The notes under the pieces were generated by a model that was not told the origin of the DNA, did not search any database, and worked only from the letters and a program-made list of their open reading frames with translations. 64,000 nt of DNA, from contig CAWCOA010000018.1 of the NCBI GenBank assembly GCA_963797085.1, positions 1-64,000 of the forward strand. Direction: 5' to 3'. Origin of the DNA: JASJBU01 sp963797085. GTDB lineage: Bacteria; Pseudomonadota; Gammaproteobacteria; Chromatiales; Chromatiaceae. A program made the position numbers and the translations under genes. Shown here one piece after another: positions 9,962 to 18,157 of this stretch (position 1 is the first letter of the stretch; each line of letters starts with the position of its first letter).

Positions 9962-10090
9962 TTATTCAGCAAACTCCAATCGCTCCTCGATAGAGTCAAG
10001 CGTCTGTTGCGCACAGATCTCATCCTTCTCTCCCCCTGGAGCACCACTGACACCGATTGCGCCCGAATAGCAGGGATTACCTCGAAGCTT
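9962..10090 (-). pseudogene. Fragment of a heme-binding GlcG/HbpS-like protein
   Basis: The frame contains YSGAIGVSGAPGGEKDE then ICAQQTLDSI, which resembles the C-terminal end of GlcG/HbpS (DUF336) proteins, where GAIGVSG is a signature. Only about 40 residues are left of roughly 140. The upstream part is replaced by the repeat block that begins near 10126. It looks like a gene cut away by the repeat expansion. Family match is by eye. Confidence 0.45.
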
Positions 10091-10125
10091 TCCAGGACCG
10101 GCTAGGCCGCTGCGGCGCAGCGCAA

Positions 10126-10680
10126 TAGCGTATGTCGAAACGTCTAGTCCTGGCACGTCACGGTTCTATCGACACCGAAGGGTTTGAATCAAATCCTGTC
10201 CGCTTCGCCAATAAAAGAAGGGTCCCGGATTGGAAAAATCTACCTTGGAAGCCAGCGGATAAAGGGATTACTCGGGCTTTCCATGCCCTCGCCCTGCGGG
10301 CCGTGCTGAATGGATCGCTATAGAAAGGTGGTACGAGGTTCAGGAGTCGAGGCAGGGATGGACTCGGCCCTTCCATGGGCCTCGCCCTGCGGGCAACGCT
10401 ATCGCGTTGTCAAAACGGCTGTCCTGCCGTTTTTATCGAACCGAAGGGTTTGAATCAAATCCTGCCTGACTTCGCCAAATAAAAAGGGTCCCTTGTGGTT
10501 GGAAAAATATAGCTTGGAAGCCAGCGGATGAGGGATTACTCGGGCTTTCCATGCCCTCGCCCTGCGGGCCGTGCTACGCACGTTCAAAATCGCTCCCGGC
10601 GATTTTGTCGAACCGAAGGGTTTGAATCAAATCCTGTCCGCTTCGCCAATTAAAAAGGGTCCCTTGTGGGGACCCTTTTT
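10126..10680. repeat. Three tandem repeats downstream of tRNA-Ser
   Basis: A block starting GAACCGAAGGGTTTGAATCA (or with small changes) followed by CTTCGCCAA and AAAAGGGTCCC occurs three times, at about 10175, 10437 and 10608. Between copies the text GGGCTTTCCATGCCCTCGCC plus CTGCGGGC is also repeated, as is TTGGAAGCCAGCGGAT. Spacing is about 170-260 bases. GGGTTTGAATCAAATCC resembles a T-arm (GGGTTCGAATCCC). The copies lie on the downstream side of the minus-strand tRNA-Ser and the last one runs into its terminator. Open frames across this block are not genes. Confidence 0.7.
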
Positions 10681-10688
10681 AATTGGCG
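10644..10688 (-). terminator. Rho-independent terminator of tRNA-Ser
   Basis: Two 20-base arms (10644-10663 and 10669-10688) form a perfect inverted repeat around a five-base loop. Read on the minus strand the core is GGGTCCC-loop-GGGACCC followed by TTTTT. The arm overlaps the last bases of the tRNA (CGCCA), so the tRNA 3' end is copied at the far side of the hairpin. Confidence 0.85.
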
Positions 10689-10774
10689 GAGAGGCAGGGA
10701 TTCGAACCCTGGGAGGGCTACAAACCCTCGCCGGTTTTCAAGACCGGTGCATTCAACCGCTCTGCCACCTCTCC
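10684..10774 (-). tRNA. tRNA-Ser (anticodon UGA)
   Basis: The minus strand reads GGAGAGGTGGCAGAGCGG at the 5' end, an anticodon stem CCGGT/ACCGG with loop CTTGAAA (anticodon at 10740-10738), a long type II variable arm, a T-arm GGGTTCGAATCCC and an acceptor end CCTCTCC, followed by G and encoded CCA. 91 bases is right for a serine tRNA. yccA lies just upstream, and serS follows yccA. A tRNA-Ser(UGA) next to yccA is also seen in Escherichia coli. Confidence 0.97.
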
Positions 10775-10945
10775 AGAAGCGCGCTAGGATACCTGAAACT
10801 ACCTTGAAATTTCCAGCATTAACACCATATTCAGTTTGTTGATCTTTTTTTTGATACCTGTATCCTTGCTTGAACAAACGGATCACTTCGCTGTCTTACT
10901 GACAACTAATTGATATTTAGGAACATACCAGGAGCTAGAAACGCA

Positions 10946-11620
10946 ATGAACCGACTTGATATTCCCGTAGTTCGATCATCTGAATCGGTACTCTCGACTA
11001 ACAAGCTGATAAAGAACACCTATACCCTGCTGTCCGGCACCCTGATCTGGAGCGCCATCATGGCAGTGGTGTCCATGGCCATTGCGCCTCCGCCAATGTT
11101 CTCCCTGATCGCTTCATTCGGCGCCCTGGGACTGCTTTGGTTCGTGCTGCCACGCGCTGCCAATTCGGCCAACGGACTCTGGGTAGTGTTCGCCGTCACC
11201 GGCCTGCTCGGCTTCGGTCTTGGCCCCACACTTAACTACTATGTGGCCCTGCCGAACGGCCCGCAGTTGATTGCCACCGCCTTTGGCGGCACCGGCATCA
11301 TCTTCCTGGGGCTCTCCGGGTATGCCTTGACCACCAAGCGTGACTTCAGCTTCATGGGTGGATTCATCTTCGCCGGCATGCTGGTGGTGATGCTCGCCTC
11401 CCTGGCGGGGCTGTTCCTTAACATGCCCGCGCTGCATCTGGCGATCTCCGCCGCGGTGATTATGCTGATGTCCGGCTATATCCTGTACGAGACCAGCCAG
11501 ATGATCAACAACCAGGGCCAGACCAACTACATCATGACTACGGTAGGTCTCTACCTGGCCATCCTGAACATCTTCACCAGTCTGCTGCACCTGCTCGGCG
11601 CACTGGGTGGTGATGACTAA
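10946..11620 (+). CDS. yccA: YccA, Bax-inhibitor-1 family inner-membrane protein
   Basis: Seven-helix inner-membrane protein. In E. coli, YccA is a substrate and modulator of the FtsH protease and protects jammed SecY translocons. The text tracks E. coli YccA closely: LSTNKLIKNTYTLLSGTL near the N-terminus, LNYY..., GYALTTKRDFSFMGG and PALHLAISAAVI. The ATG at 10946 is chosen over an upstream in-frame start because AGGAG sits ahead of it and it begins like the homologues. 224 residues. A strong terminator follows. Confidence 0.92.
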   Translation: MNRLDIPVVRSSESVLSTNKLIKNTYTLLSGTLIWSAIMAVVSMAIAPPPMFSLIASFGALGLLWFVLPRAANSANGLWVVFAVTGLLGFGLGPTLNYYVALPNGPQLIATAFGGTGIIFLGLSGYALTTKRDFSFMGGFIFAGMLVVMLASLAGLFLNMPALHLAISAAVIMLMSGYILYETSQMINNQGQTNYIMTTVGLYLAILNIFTSLLHLLGALGGDD

Positions 11621-11644
11621 ACAGGACATGTATTAAAACCAAGC

Positions 11645-11671
11645 AAACCCCGGCATTGCCGGGGTTTTTTT
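11645..11671 (+). terminator. Rho-independent terminator after yccA
   Basis: AAACCCCGGC and GCCGGGGTTT (11645-11667) form a 10-bp stem around a three-base loop and run into a T-tract. It lies 25 bases after the yccA stop. Confidence 0.9.
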
Positions 11672-11699
11672 ATCAAAACCTCATCGCTAGGGTAAACAA

Positions 11700-11879
11700 A
11701 TGGATTGGATGAAGATTCTTTCCGCCGTGCTGATCGTCGGCTTTATCATCTACCTCTGGCCGCGCGCCAAGCACTTGATGCAGAACAGCCCCAAGGCGCA
11801 GGCCGGTGACTGGTCATCGGCGCTGCTGCCAATTGGCTTCGTGGTGCTGTTTGTAATCGTGTTGATCATGCTTGTCTAG
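11700..11879 (+). CDS. Small two-helix membrane protein
   Basis: A 59-residue frame starts MDWMKILSAVLIVGFIIYLW (first membrane segment), has a short polar loop (PRAKHLMQNSPKAQAGDW) and ends in a second hydrophobic segment of about 20 residues reaching the C-terminus. The ATG follows the yccA terminator by 28 bases, so it should have its own promoter. I do not recognise the family. Composition and the paired hydrophobic segments suggest a real gene. No strong ribosome-binding site is obvious (AGGG at 11690 is the best). Confidence 0.6.
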   Translation: MDWMKILSAVLIVGFIIYLWPRAKHLMQNSPKAQAGDWSSALLPIGFVVLFVIVLIMLV

Positions 11880-11945
11880 CGAAATAGCTGCACAGAACAT
11901 ATATCTGACTGCCAGTAACGGGCTACACCTGCATCCTGCGCTTGA

Positions 11946-13217
11946 TCAGATCCTTTCCAGTCCACCCATATACGGCCGCAGCACCTCGGGCACCGTGATA
12001 TTGCCCTCGGCGTCCTGATAGTTCTCCATCACCGCCACCAGGGTACGGCCTACCGCCAGACCTGAGCCGTTGAGTGTATGCACCAGCTCCGGCTTGCCGG
12101 TCTCCGGATTGCGCCAGCGGGCCTGCAGGCGGCGGGCCTGGAAATCGACGAAGTTGGAGCAGGAGGAGATCTCCCGATACTTGCCCTGCCCCGGCAGCCA
12201 GACTTCCAGATCATAGGTCTTGGTGGAGGAGAATCCGACATCTCCGCTACACAGGGTGACCACCCGATAGGCCAGCCCCAGCTTCTGCAGGATCGCCTCG
12301 GCATGCCCGGTCAGCTCCTCCAGGGCGCGGAACGAATCACCTGCGGGCACGGCCTGCACCATCTCCACCTTCTCGAACTGGTGCTGACGGATCATGCCCC
12401 GGGTGTCCTTGCCGTAGGATCCCGCCTCGGAGCGGAAACAGGGGGTGTGGGCCACCCACTTGCGCGGCATGTAATCGGCGTCGATGATCTGGTCCCGCAC
12501 CAGGTTGGTGATCGGCACTTCGGCGGTGGGAATCAGGTAGTACTCCGATTCGCCGGAGAGCTTGAACAGGTCCTCCTCGAACTTGGGTAGCTGACCGGTG
12601 CCCCGCAGGCTGTCGGCATTCACCATATAGGGCACATAGGCCTCGGTATAGCCGTGCTCCCGGGTATGGGTATCGAGCATGAACTGGATCAGCGCCCGAT
12701 GCAGCCGTGCCAGGGGTCCGGACATCACCGCGAAGCGGGAGCCGGTGAGGCGCACCGCAGCCTCGAAGTCCAGCTGCCCGTTGAGTTCGCCCAGGGCGAC
12801 ATGATCCCTGGGCTCGAAGTCGAATGCCGGCGGCTCGCCCCAGCGGCGCTCCTCCCGGTTGTCCGTCTCGTCCCGCCCATCCGGCACCGACTCATGAAGA
12901 ATATTGGGGATACCCAGGCTGATCTCACTGAGCTCATCCTGGACCTGGTTCAGCGCCTCCTGCAGATCCTTCAGTTTGTCCCCCAGCTCAGCGACTTCCG
13001 CCAGCAGGGGTTGGATATCCTCCCCCGCCGCCTTGGCCCTGCCGATGGATTTGGAGCGGCTGTTGCGTTCATTCTGCAGCTCCTGGGCCTGCACCTGCAG
13101 TTCCTTGCGCCGGGCCTCCAGGCCACTGATACGCTCCTTGTCGAGCTGATAACCACGCCGCGCTAATTGCTCTGCGGTGTTGTCCAGGTCGTTTCTTAAC
13201 AGACGGGGGTCGAGCAT
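11946..13217 (-). CDS. serS: Seryl-tRNA synthetase
   Basis: Class II synthetase that charges tRNA-Ser. The N-terminal 100 residues are the long antiparallel coiled-coil arm (begins MLDPRLLRNDLD) that grips the tRNA variable arm. The catalytic core shows motif 2 (FRSEAGSYGKDTRGMIRQHQF) and motif 3 (GSGLAVGRTLVAVMEN). 423 residues, full length. It is the last gene of a minus-strand group crcB-DUF190-serS with three-base spacing to the DUF190 gene. This group normally follows rarA; here the island at 13.9-18.8 kb intervenes. Confidence 0.97.
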   Translation of the reverse strand: MLDPRLLRNDLDNTAEQLARRGYQLDKERISGLEARRKELQVQAQELQNERNSRSKSIGRAKAAGEDIQPLLAEVAELGDKLKDLQEALNQVQDELSEISLGIPNILHESVPDGRDETDNREERRWGEPPAFDFEPRDHVALGELNGQLDFEAAVRLTGSRFAVMSGPLARLHRALIQFMLDTHTREHGYTEAYVPYMVNADSLRGTGQLPKFEEDLFKLSGESEYYLIPTAEVPITNLVRDQIIDADYMPRKWVAHTPCFRSEAGSYGKDTRGMIRQHQFEKVEMVQAVPAGDSFRALEELTGHAEAILQKLGLAYRVVTLCSGDVGFSSTKTYDLEVWLPGQGKYREISSCSNFVDFQARRLQARWRNPETGKPELVHTLNGSGLAVGRTLVAVMENYQDAEGNITVPEVLRPYMGGLERI

Positions 13218-13220
13218 TTG

Positions 13221-13532
13221 TTATTCACCCTTATTCACTCTAGCGGGCCAGCTCACGATGTGGCCCGGTTCAATAATACGATTCAAATCTTGCAAAACCT
13301 TAGCAGCCTTTTCAGGACGGTCGAAAAACTCGATCACCAATGGCAGGTCGAGAGAGACATCCAGCAGGGATGATTCGTGCGCCTTGCCGGATTTTCCGAA
13401 TCCCGCGATACCCCGAAAGGCAGTCACACCGCAGACCTTCTCCTCATTGTGCAGAAAATCGATCAGCTTGCGAAACTGGTGATCTCCCTCGGTCAGATAA
13501 ACCCTCACCATGGTCACTTCGGTAGTGTTCAT
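13221..13532 (-). CDS. DUF190-family protein
   Basis: Small cytoplasmic protein of 103 residues that folds like PII-type signalling proteins. It reads VTMVRVYLTEGD then FLHNEEKVCGVTAFRGIAGFG, the DUF190 signature. Its ATG overlaps the TGA of crcB (ATGA), so the two are translationally coupled. CrcB-DUF190 pairs are common and point to a role with fluoride export. A long frame reads through from crcB into this gene, but that is only a result of the crcB frame breaks. Confidence 0.85.
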   Translation of the reverse strand: MNTTEVTMVRVYLTEGDHQFRKLIDFLHNEEKVCGVTAFRGIAGFGKSGKAHESSLLDVSLDLPLVIEFFDRPEKAAKVLQDLNRIIEPGHIVSWPARVNKGE

Positions 13533-13905
13533 ATCTGCCTCCCGAGCAGCACCCCGAACCAGCAGGCCAATACACAGGCGGTGACACTGAGCACCATATT
13601 CGAGTCCAGCCTTGAAGAAATCCGCCTGTTCGATCAGGTTCAGGGTCTCGATGGAGAAGGTGGAAAAGGTCGTGAAGGCGCCGAGAAATCCCACCAGCAG
13701 GGCTGCCCGCACCTCCGGCGCAGTAGTCATACGATCCAGCAGCAGTACGTAGAGAAACCCCATTACCAGGGAACCCAGCACATTGACCGCCAGGGTGCCG
13801 AATGGGAAAAGAGCGGCCCAGCAGGCCGTAAACCCCATTAGAAAACCAGAATCGGAACAGGGCCCCGACCGCGCCCCCGGCGGCAATGGCAATCAGTTGC
13901 GTCAA
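13529..13905 (-). CDS. crcB: Fluoride channel CrcB (Fluc), frame broken twice
   Basis: Four-helix fluoride exporter that works as an antiparallel dimer. The start TTG at 13905 gives MTQLIAIAAGGAVGALFRFW. One frame change at about 13820 leads to FPFGTLAVNVLGSLVMGFLY, then LLVGFLGAFTTFSTFS (the conserved GFxGxxTTFSTF motif). A second change near 13595 leads to VLSVTACVLACWFGVLLGRQI and the TGA at 13529-13531. All parts of a roughly 125-residue Fluc protein are present in order, so indel errors are likelier than decay. No fluoride riboswitch was found upstream. Confidence 0.8.
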
Positions 13906-13964
13906 GTACCCAGCACCCCCTGTTGTACGATCATGCAGGGCATCTGCTCTGCCACAAAAGATTG

Positions 13965-13994
13965 ATTATAACCAGCTAATTGGTTCAACGGTAA
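13965..13994 (-). promoter_or_regulatory. Candidate sigma-70 promoter of crcB
   Basis: On the minus strand TATAAT (13970-13965) is preceded at 18 bases by TTACCG (13994-13989). The -10 is a perfect match, the -35 is weak. It lies about 60 bases upstream of the crcB start and would drive crcB-DUF190-serS after separation from rarA. Confidence 0.4.
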
Positions 13995-14182
13995 GTTCAC
14001 CTTAGTTTGAATGGACGACTTTATGCTTAAAGCTGATACCAATTAACGCCATTTCCTATTTAATATCTCGAGATGTATGTATTCTTGAACAAAAGCACTT
14101 ATGGCATACGCAAGCCAGACGAGTAAAATGGGGCAGGAGTTTGGAAACACTGAGCCCGTGTCCGTCGGATATTCTAGCTCAT

Positions 14183-14398
14183 TCATACTCCATCTATCGC
14201 CCCTTCCTCCAGCACCGGGGCCCGGGTGATAGCCTCCTGGAAGACTTCGAGCACCTGTACCCGATTGTAGTGACGGCTATAGTCCGCCATGGAGCTATAG
14301 AAGCCGGCGTAGAGTTCCCGCAGACACTCCACGATCTGCGCCCGGTATTTGCCGGTGAGGGGACGGAAAAAATGTTTGCGGCTGTCAGTGAAGAGCAT
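14183..14398 (-). pseudogene. N-terminal fragment resembling Wadjet JetA
   Basis: The 71-residue frame starts MLFTDSRKHFFRPLTGKYRA and continues VECLRELY, similar to the start of JetA-type subunits of the Wadjet plasmid-defence condensin (FF.PL..KYR...V.CL..LY). It stops after about 70 residues, far short of the usual several hundred, and no jetB, jetC or jetD is nearby. I see it as the stump of a lost defence locus. The family match is by pattern only and could be wrong. Confidence 0.35.
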
Positions 14399-14425
14399 GC
14401 GTATTTGTTGCTAGCGAATTTCCTG

Positions 14426-14713
14426 TTACCGGCTATTGTGCCAGTTTTCCGTTGCCCCCCATCCTGCCGTTTGTACCTGGCAAGCTGGACGGCCGTCGTT
14501 GATCAGACAACTGGAGTACAGCGCTTGAGCTGTACGAAACATGTAAGGTAGTACACGTCGAGCCGTGTACTCCGGTCGAGCCGTGTACTCCGGTAGCACC
14601 TTGAAGTTCAGACTGAAGGGCGCATCGGCACTGTCTGCTATCTCCCCTATTGCCATCAAAACCATGGTGCGCCCCATTGTTGTCACCGAGTATTCGTTGA
14701 ACCCACTCACCAT
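14426..14713 (-). other. Possible small gene whose 3' part is REP sequence
   Basis: From the ATG at 14713 (GGGAG ten bases upstream) a frame reads MVSGFNEYSVTTMGRTMVLM then AIGEIADSADAPFSLNFKVL, a protein-like text. From 14593 on it runs through the paired palindromes of the REP family and picks up their translated form (PEYTARPEYTARR). It may be a truncated gene invaded by the repeat. No family was recognised. Confidence 0.3.
14512..14593. repeat. REP/BIME element a (GGAG-TACAG family)
   Basis: TGGAGTACAGCGCTTGAGCT-GTAC (14512 on) is one hairpin. GTACACGTCGAGCCGTGTAC-TCC (14551-14573) is the inverted partner, with a partial third copy to 14593. Each hairpin starts or ends with the tetranucleotide GGAG, the type of head that RAYT proteins read. 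Confidence 0.8.
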
Positions 14714-14761
14714 CTGAATTAATCTCCCACTTAATCCCCAAGAACGATTAAGGAAAATCCG

Positions 14762-15139
14762 GTGACCCCAGACGAGTTCCAGACCTTTGCCGAGGCCAAT
14801 CCCGCTGTCCGCGCCGCACTTCAAGGCGCCATCTCCGCCACTCCGACCCGCAGTTACACCGGGCTCACCGAAGCCGCCGCCCTGGTGTTGCTCTTCCCCC
14901 TGGCCCGCTTCCTGCTGACCGAAATCGGCCTGCCCTGGCTCACCACCCTAAAGCGCTACTCCGAGGTAGAGCGGCAATGGGTGGAAAGCTGGATCGACAA
15001 CGAGGCCCTAGGCCAGGGCCTGAACCCGGATCAGGTGGAAGAGGCGAGCAAACAACTGATGGAAGAGTTGGAGAAGAACCAGGATATTGGCGCCCGCCAA
15101 CAGTGGGAGCGTCTGACCGAATTGCTCAAGCAGAAATAG
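14762..15139 (+). CDS. Small membrane-associated protein next to the CHAT gene
   Basis: GTG start with AAGGAAAA seven bases ahead. 125 residues: an Ala/Pro-rich N-terminus, one hydrophobic segment (AAALVLLFPLARFLLTEIGL, about residues 38-57) and a long charged helical tail (EVERQWVESWIDNEALGQ...EQLTELLKQK-like). The family was not recognised. It lies 100 bases ahead of the CHAT-STAND-TPR gene, on the same strand and with the same high GC. Such neighbours of CHAT proteases are often their substrates or effectors; that is inference. Confidence 0.65.
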   Translation: MTPDEFQTFAEANPAVRAALQGAISATPTRSYTGLTEAAALVLLFPLARFLLTEIGLPWLTTLKRYSEVERQWVESWIDNEALGQGLNPDQVEEASKQLMEELEKNQDIGARQQWERLTELLKQK

Positions 15140-15142
15140 CCC

Positions 15143-15227
15143 TGGAGTACAGCTTTGGAGTACAGCTCTAGAGCTGTACGAAACTAAAAACATACAGGTC
15201 ACGCACAGGTCTAGACCTGTACTCCAA
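15143..15227. repeat. REP/BIME element b
   Basis: A truncated head TGGAGTACAGCTT is followed by a full hairpin GTACAGCTCTAGAGCTGTAC (15159-15178, a perfect 20-base palindrome), then GAAAC, a spacer, and the inverted partner ACAGGTCTAGACCTGTACTC-CAA. It lies between the small gene and the CHAT start at 15242, four bases after the upstream stop, so it sits in a would-be operon junction. Confidence 0.9.
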
Positions 15228-15241
15228 TCGGAAAGGACACT

Positions 15242-18122
15242 ATGCACACCATCACCCTGCACCAGACCGAACTCGGCAACGACCGCTACCGCGTCAACCT
15301 CTCCAGCGACAACCCGGGCTGACGCTACAACACGAGGTCGAGTTCGATTTCCACCTCGACCCCCAGGACCAAGAAGCGATCGGCTGGTATCTCGAGGAGT
15401 ATCTGGAAAAGCCCTTCGACCCCAATCCGGAGATCGCCGCCCGCACCGAGCAGCTCATGGCCGACCTGGGCGGGGAACTGTTCGAGACCATCTTCAACGA
15501 CCGCAAGGCGATCGGCTGGTGGACCCGGGTGGTCGATGACCTGGCTGACTACCGCATCGAAGTCGCCACCGGCGTCGCCGGGGCCACCGCCATCCCCTGG
15601 GAGCTGCTACGGGACCCCGACAGCGACATCACCCTCGCCCTGCGCGCCGCCGAGTTCGTGCGCAGCCATCGCCAAGCCAGGATCCAGCCACGCATCCCCG
15701 AGCCGGCGGAGAAGTTGCGCATCCTGCTGGTCATCTGCCGCCCGCGCGAGGGCCAGGATGTCCCCTTCCGCTCGGTGGCGAGCCAGCTGGTGCGCGGGCT
15801 CAACGAGGCGGCGCGGGAACAGGTGAGTCTGACCGTATTGCGCCCGCCCACCTTCGCCCGCCTCAGCCAGATGCTGGCCGACGCCAAGGCCCGGGACGAG
15901 CCCTTCCATGTGCTCCACTTCGACGGCCACGGCCTCTATGCCGACAGCGACCAGCTCAAGGCCAGTCTGCCACCCGCCGATGCCCTGCGCTTCCAGACGC
16001 AGCGCAAGGGCAGCCACGGCTACCTGCTGTTCGAGAATCCGCAATCGGAGAGCAACAGCGACTATATCGACGGCCCCCGTCTGGCCGAGTTGATGGTGCG
16101 CAACCAGGTGCCGGCGCTCATCCTCAATGCCTGCCGCTCCGCCCACGCCGACGCGCCCCTGGAGTCCAGCTCTGGAGCTGGAAGTCCCGATACCTCAACC
16201 CCGGAAGGTGAGCAGACGTACAGCTCTAGAGCTGTACTCCAGGCGGACCAATTCGCGGATCATTTTGCCAGGGCCGGCCATACACGCGCCTTCGGCTCCT
16301 TGGCCCAGGAGGTGATGGACGCCGGGGTCGCCGGGGTGGTGGCGATGCGCTACAACCTCTGGGTGGTCACCGCCACCCAGTTCGTTTTCGAGCTCTACCG
16401 CAACCTGGCCCGGGGGCTGGGCCTGGGGGCGGCGGTGAGCCAGGGGCGGCGCCAGCTCCACGCCCAGCCAGAGCGGCGCATCGCCTACCGCTCCCTCCCC
16501 CTGCAGGACTGGCCGGTGCCGGTGGTATTCGAGGCCGCCCCCATCCAGCTCCTGCCACCCCGGCAGGACAAGCAGAACGACTGGCGACTTGACCTGGGCC
16601 AAGGCCCCGCCCCGAAGGATAATCTCCCGCCACCGCCGGACATCGGTTTCATCGGTCGTGACGAGACCCTGCTCGCCCTCGACCGCGCCTTCGACGACCA
16701 CAAGATTGTTTTGCTCCACGCCTACGCCGGCAGCGGCAAGACGGTGACCGCCGTGGAGTTCGCCCGCTGGTACGCCCAGACCGATGGCCTGCAGGGCGGC
16801 CCGATACTCTTCACCAGCTTCGAGTCCCTCAAGCCCCTCTACCAGGTGCTGGGTGATTTCGGCGAGACCTTTGAGCCCCTGCTGGAACAGAACAATATCC
16901 CCTGGGGCGCCATCAACGAATTGGAGCAGCGCCGACAGATCGCCCTGACGGTGATGGCCCAGGTGCCGATGCTCTGGATCTGGGACAACGTCGAGCCCAT
17001 CACCGGTTTCCCCGAGGGCACAGAGTCGGCCTGGTCCACCGAGGAACAGCAGGAGCTGCGCGCCTTCCTGCAGGCCGCCAACCAGACCCGGGCCAGGATC
17101 CTGCTCACCTCCCGCCGCGACGAGCGCCCCTGGCTGGGCGATCTGCCCCAGCGCATCAATATGCCCCCCATGCCCATGACCGAGCGCGCCGCCTTTTCCG
17201 AGGCCCTGGCCGCCAAGCAGCACCAGCACCTCGCCCTGGCCGACTGGCGCCCCCGTGCTTTCTCGTCGGCGAAGCCCGCCTCGGCCTGCTCGATGCCCTG
17301 GGCGGTGGTTACTACCGCATCCACCCCGCCCTGCCCTGGTTCTTCCGCCGTCTGTTCCAGCGCCACTATCCCGAGGCCGCCGAGGGCGGACGGCCCAACG
17401 CCGGGGCCGCCACCCGCGCCTTCTGCGCTGCCATGGGCGGGTTGGGCAACTACTACTGGGCTGAATATAACGAGAAGGGAAATTGCAACGTCATCGCCCC
17501 CCTGCACGACCTGGACCAGGCCGAACAGTGGTACCGGCGCAGCCTGGAGCTGCGTCCCAAAGACGACCAACAGGGCCGGGGAGGATGTGAGGCCGAACTG
17601 GGCGCGGTGGCCTGTGAACGGTTCCAGGAGGCCATGGCAGCCAAACAGCCCTCGGAGGCCCAGGCCCAGGTCGAGGCGGCCCTGCAGCACTACCACCAGG
17701 CCCTGACGCTGCTACCGGCGGACGCGGTGAACGACCTTTGGGTAACCCACACCGCTCTTGGCGAAATCTACAGAGTCTTCGGACAACTTGAACTTGCGCT
17801 GAAACACGCTCAAGAGGCCATCCGCATCAGTGACGAAGGCGGCAACCACTACGGCGCGGCCCAGACCCGCTACAATGTCGCCCTCGCCCTGCTCCAGGGC
17901 CGGCACTGGAGTACAGCTCTAGAGCTGTGCGTATCGCACCGCAGTCTCGTACAGACTCGTACAGGTCGAGACCTGTACTCCAAAAGTACAACTCTGGCGT
18001 GCAGCTTTTGGAGTACAGCTCTGGAGCTGTACGATTTCGGGAAGAAGCTGATTACGGGAATACGGGTCGAGACGTGTAAACTTGGATTGGTACACCTCGA
18101 GAGGTGTACTCCAAAGCCGTAA
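15242..18122 (+). CDS. CHAT protease - STAND NTPase - TPR protein (frame broken, REP-invaded)
   Basis: ATG at 15242 with GGAAAGGA ahead. One missing base at about 15317 and another at about 17258 break the frame; correcting both gives one protein of about 960 residues. The CHAT (caspase-like) domain has its His in HFDGHG (15928-15930) and Cys in LNACRSA (16132-16134). A linker leads to a P-loop NTPase: HAYAGSGKT (about 16720-16746), Walker B MLWIWDN, and LLTSRRDERPWL. The C-terminal part has TPR-like helices (AEQWYRRSLELRP, HYHQALTLLPADA, LELALKHAQEAIRIS). A CHAT-STAND-repeat layout is that of NLR-like sensors that release protease activity on a trigger, mostly linked to defence or programmed death. 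REP element c lies in frame inside the CHAT domain, and elements d and e encode the last 70 residues. Confidence 0.85.
16160..16242. repeat. REP/BIME element c, inside the CHAT coding region
   Basis: TGGAGTCCAGCTCTGGAGCT-GGA (16160-16182) and GTACAGCTCTAGAGCTGTAC-TCCAG (16218-16242) are the paired ends, about 35 bases apart. The insert keeps the CHAT frame open; the right palindrome reads as YSSRAVLQ. It starts 26 bases after the catalytic Cys codon. The left arm has drifted from the family consensus (GTCCAGC for GTACAGC), so the insertion is not brand-new. Confidence 0.9.
17907..17982. repeat. REP/BIME element d at the CHAT gene 3' end
   Basis: TGGAGTACAGCTCTAGAGCT-GTGC (17907 on) pairs with GTACAGGTCGAGACCTGTAC-TCCA (17959-17982). 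The TPR reading frame enters it right after ALALLQGRH and stays open through it. Confidence 0.9.
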
Positions 18123-18144
18123 TCCGATGAGGTGTACTGCAAAG
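18008..18144. repeat. REP/BIME element e, upstream of the RAYT gene
   Basis: TTGGAGTACAGCTCTGGAGC-TGTACGA (18008 on), a degenerate centre with GGGTCGAGACGTGTAAAC, GTACACCTCGAGAGGTGTAC-TCC (18090-18112) and a last half-site GAGGTGTACTGC. It ends 13 bases before the RAYT start codon and covers its likely promoter. Confidence 0.85.
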
Positions 18145-18157
18145 ACAAGGAGGTTTT

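Noticed and set aside
13221..13892. A natural CrcB-DUF190 fusion protein
   Set aside because: The fusion arises only because two indels shift crcB into the DUF190 frame; the normal crcB end and an ATGA junction are visible in the other frame.
13906..13990. Fluoride riboswitch upstream of crcB
   Set aside because: The minus-strand leader lacks the conserved crcB-motif elements; only a plausible sigma-70 promoter is seen.
16195..17229. Long minus-strand frame over the CHAT-STAND gene
   Set aside because: High-GC shadow of the coding strand; Gly/Leu/Val-rich without domain features.
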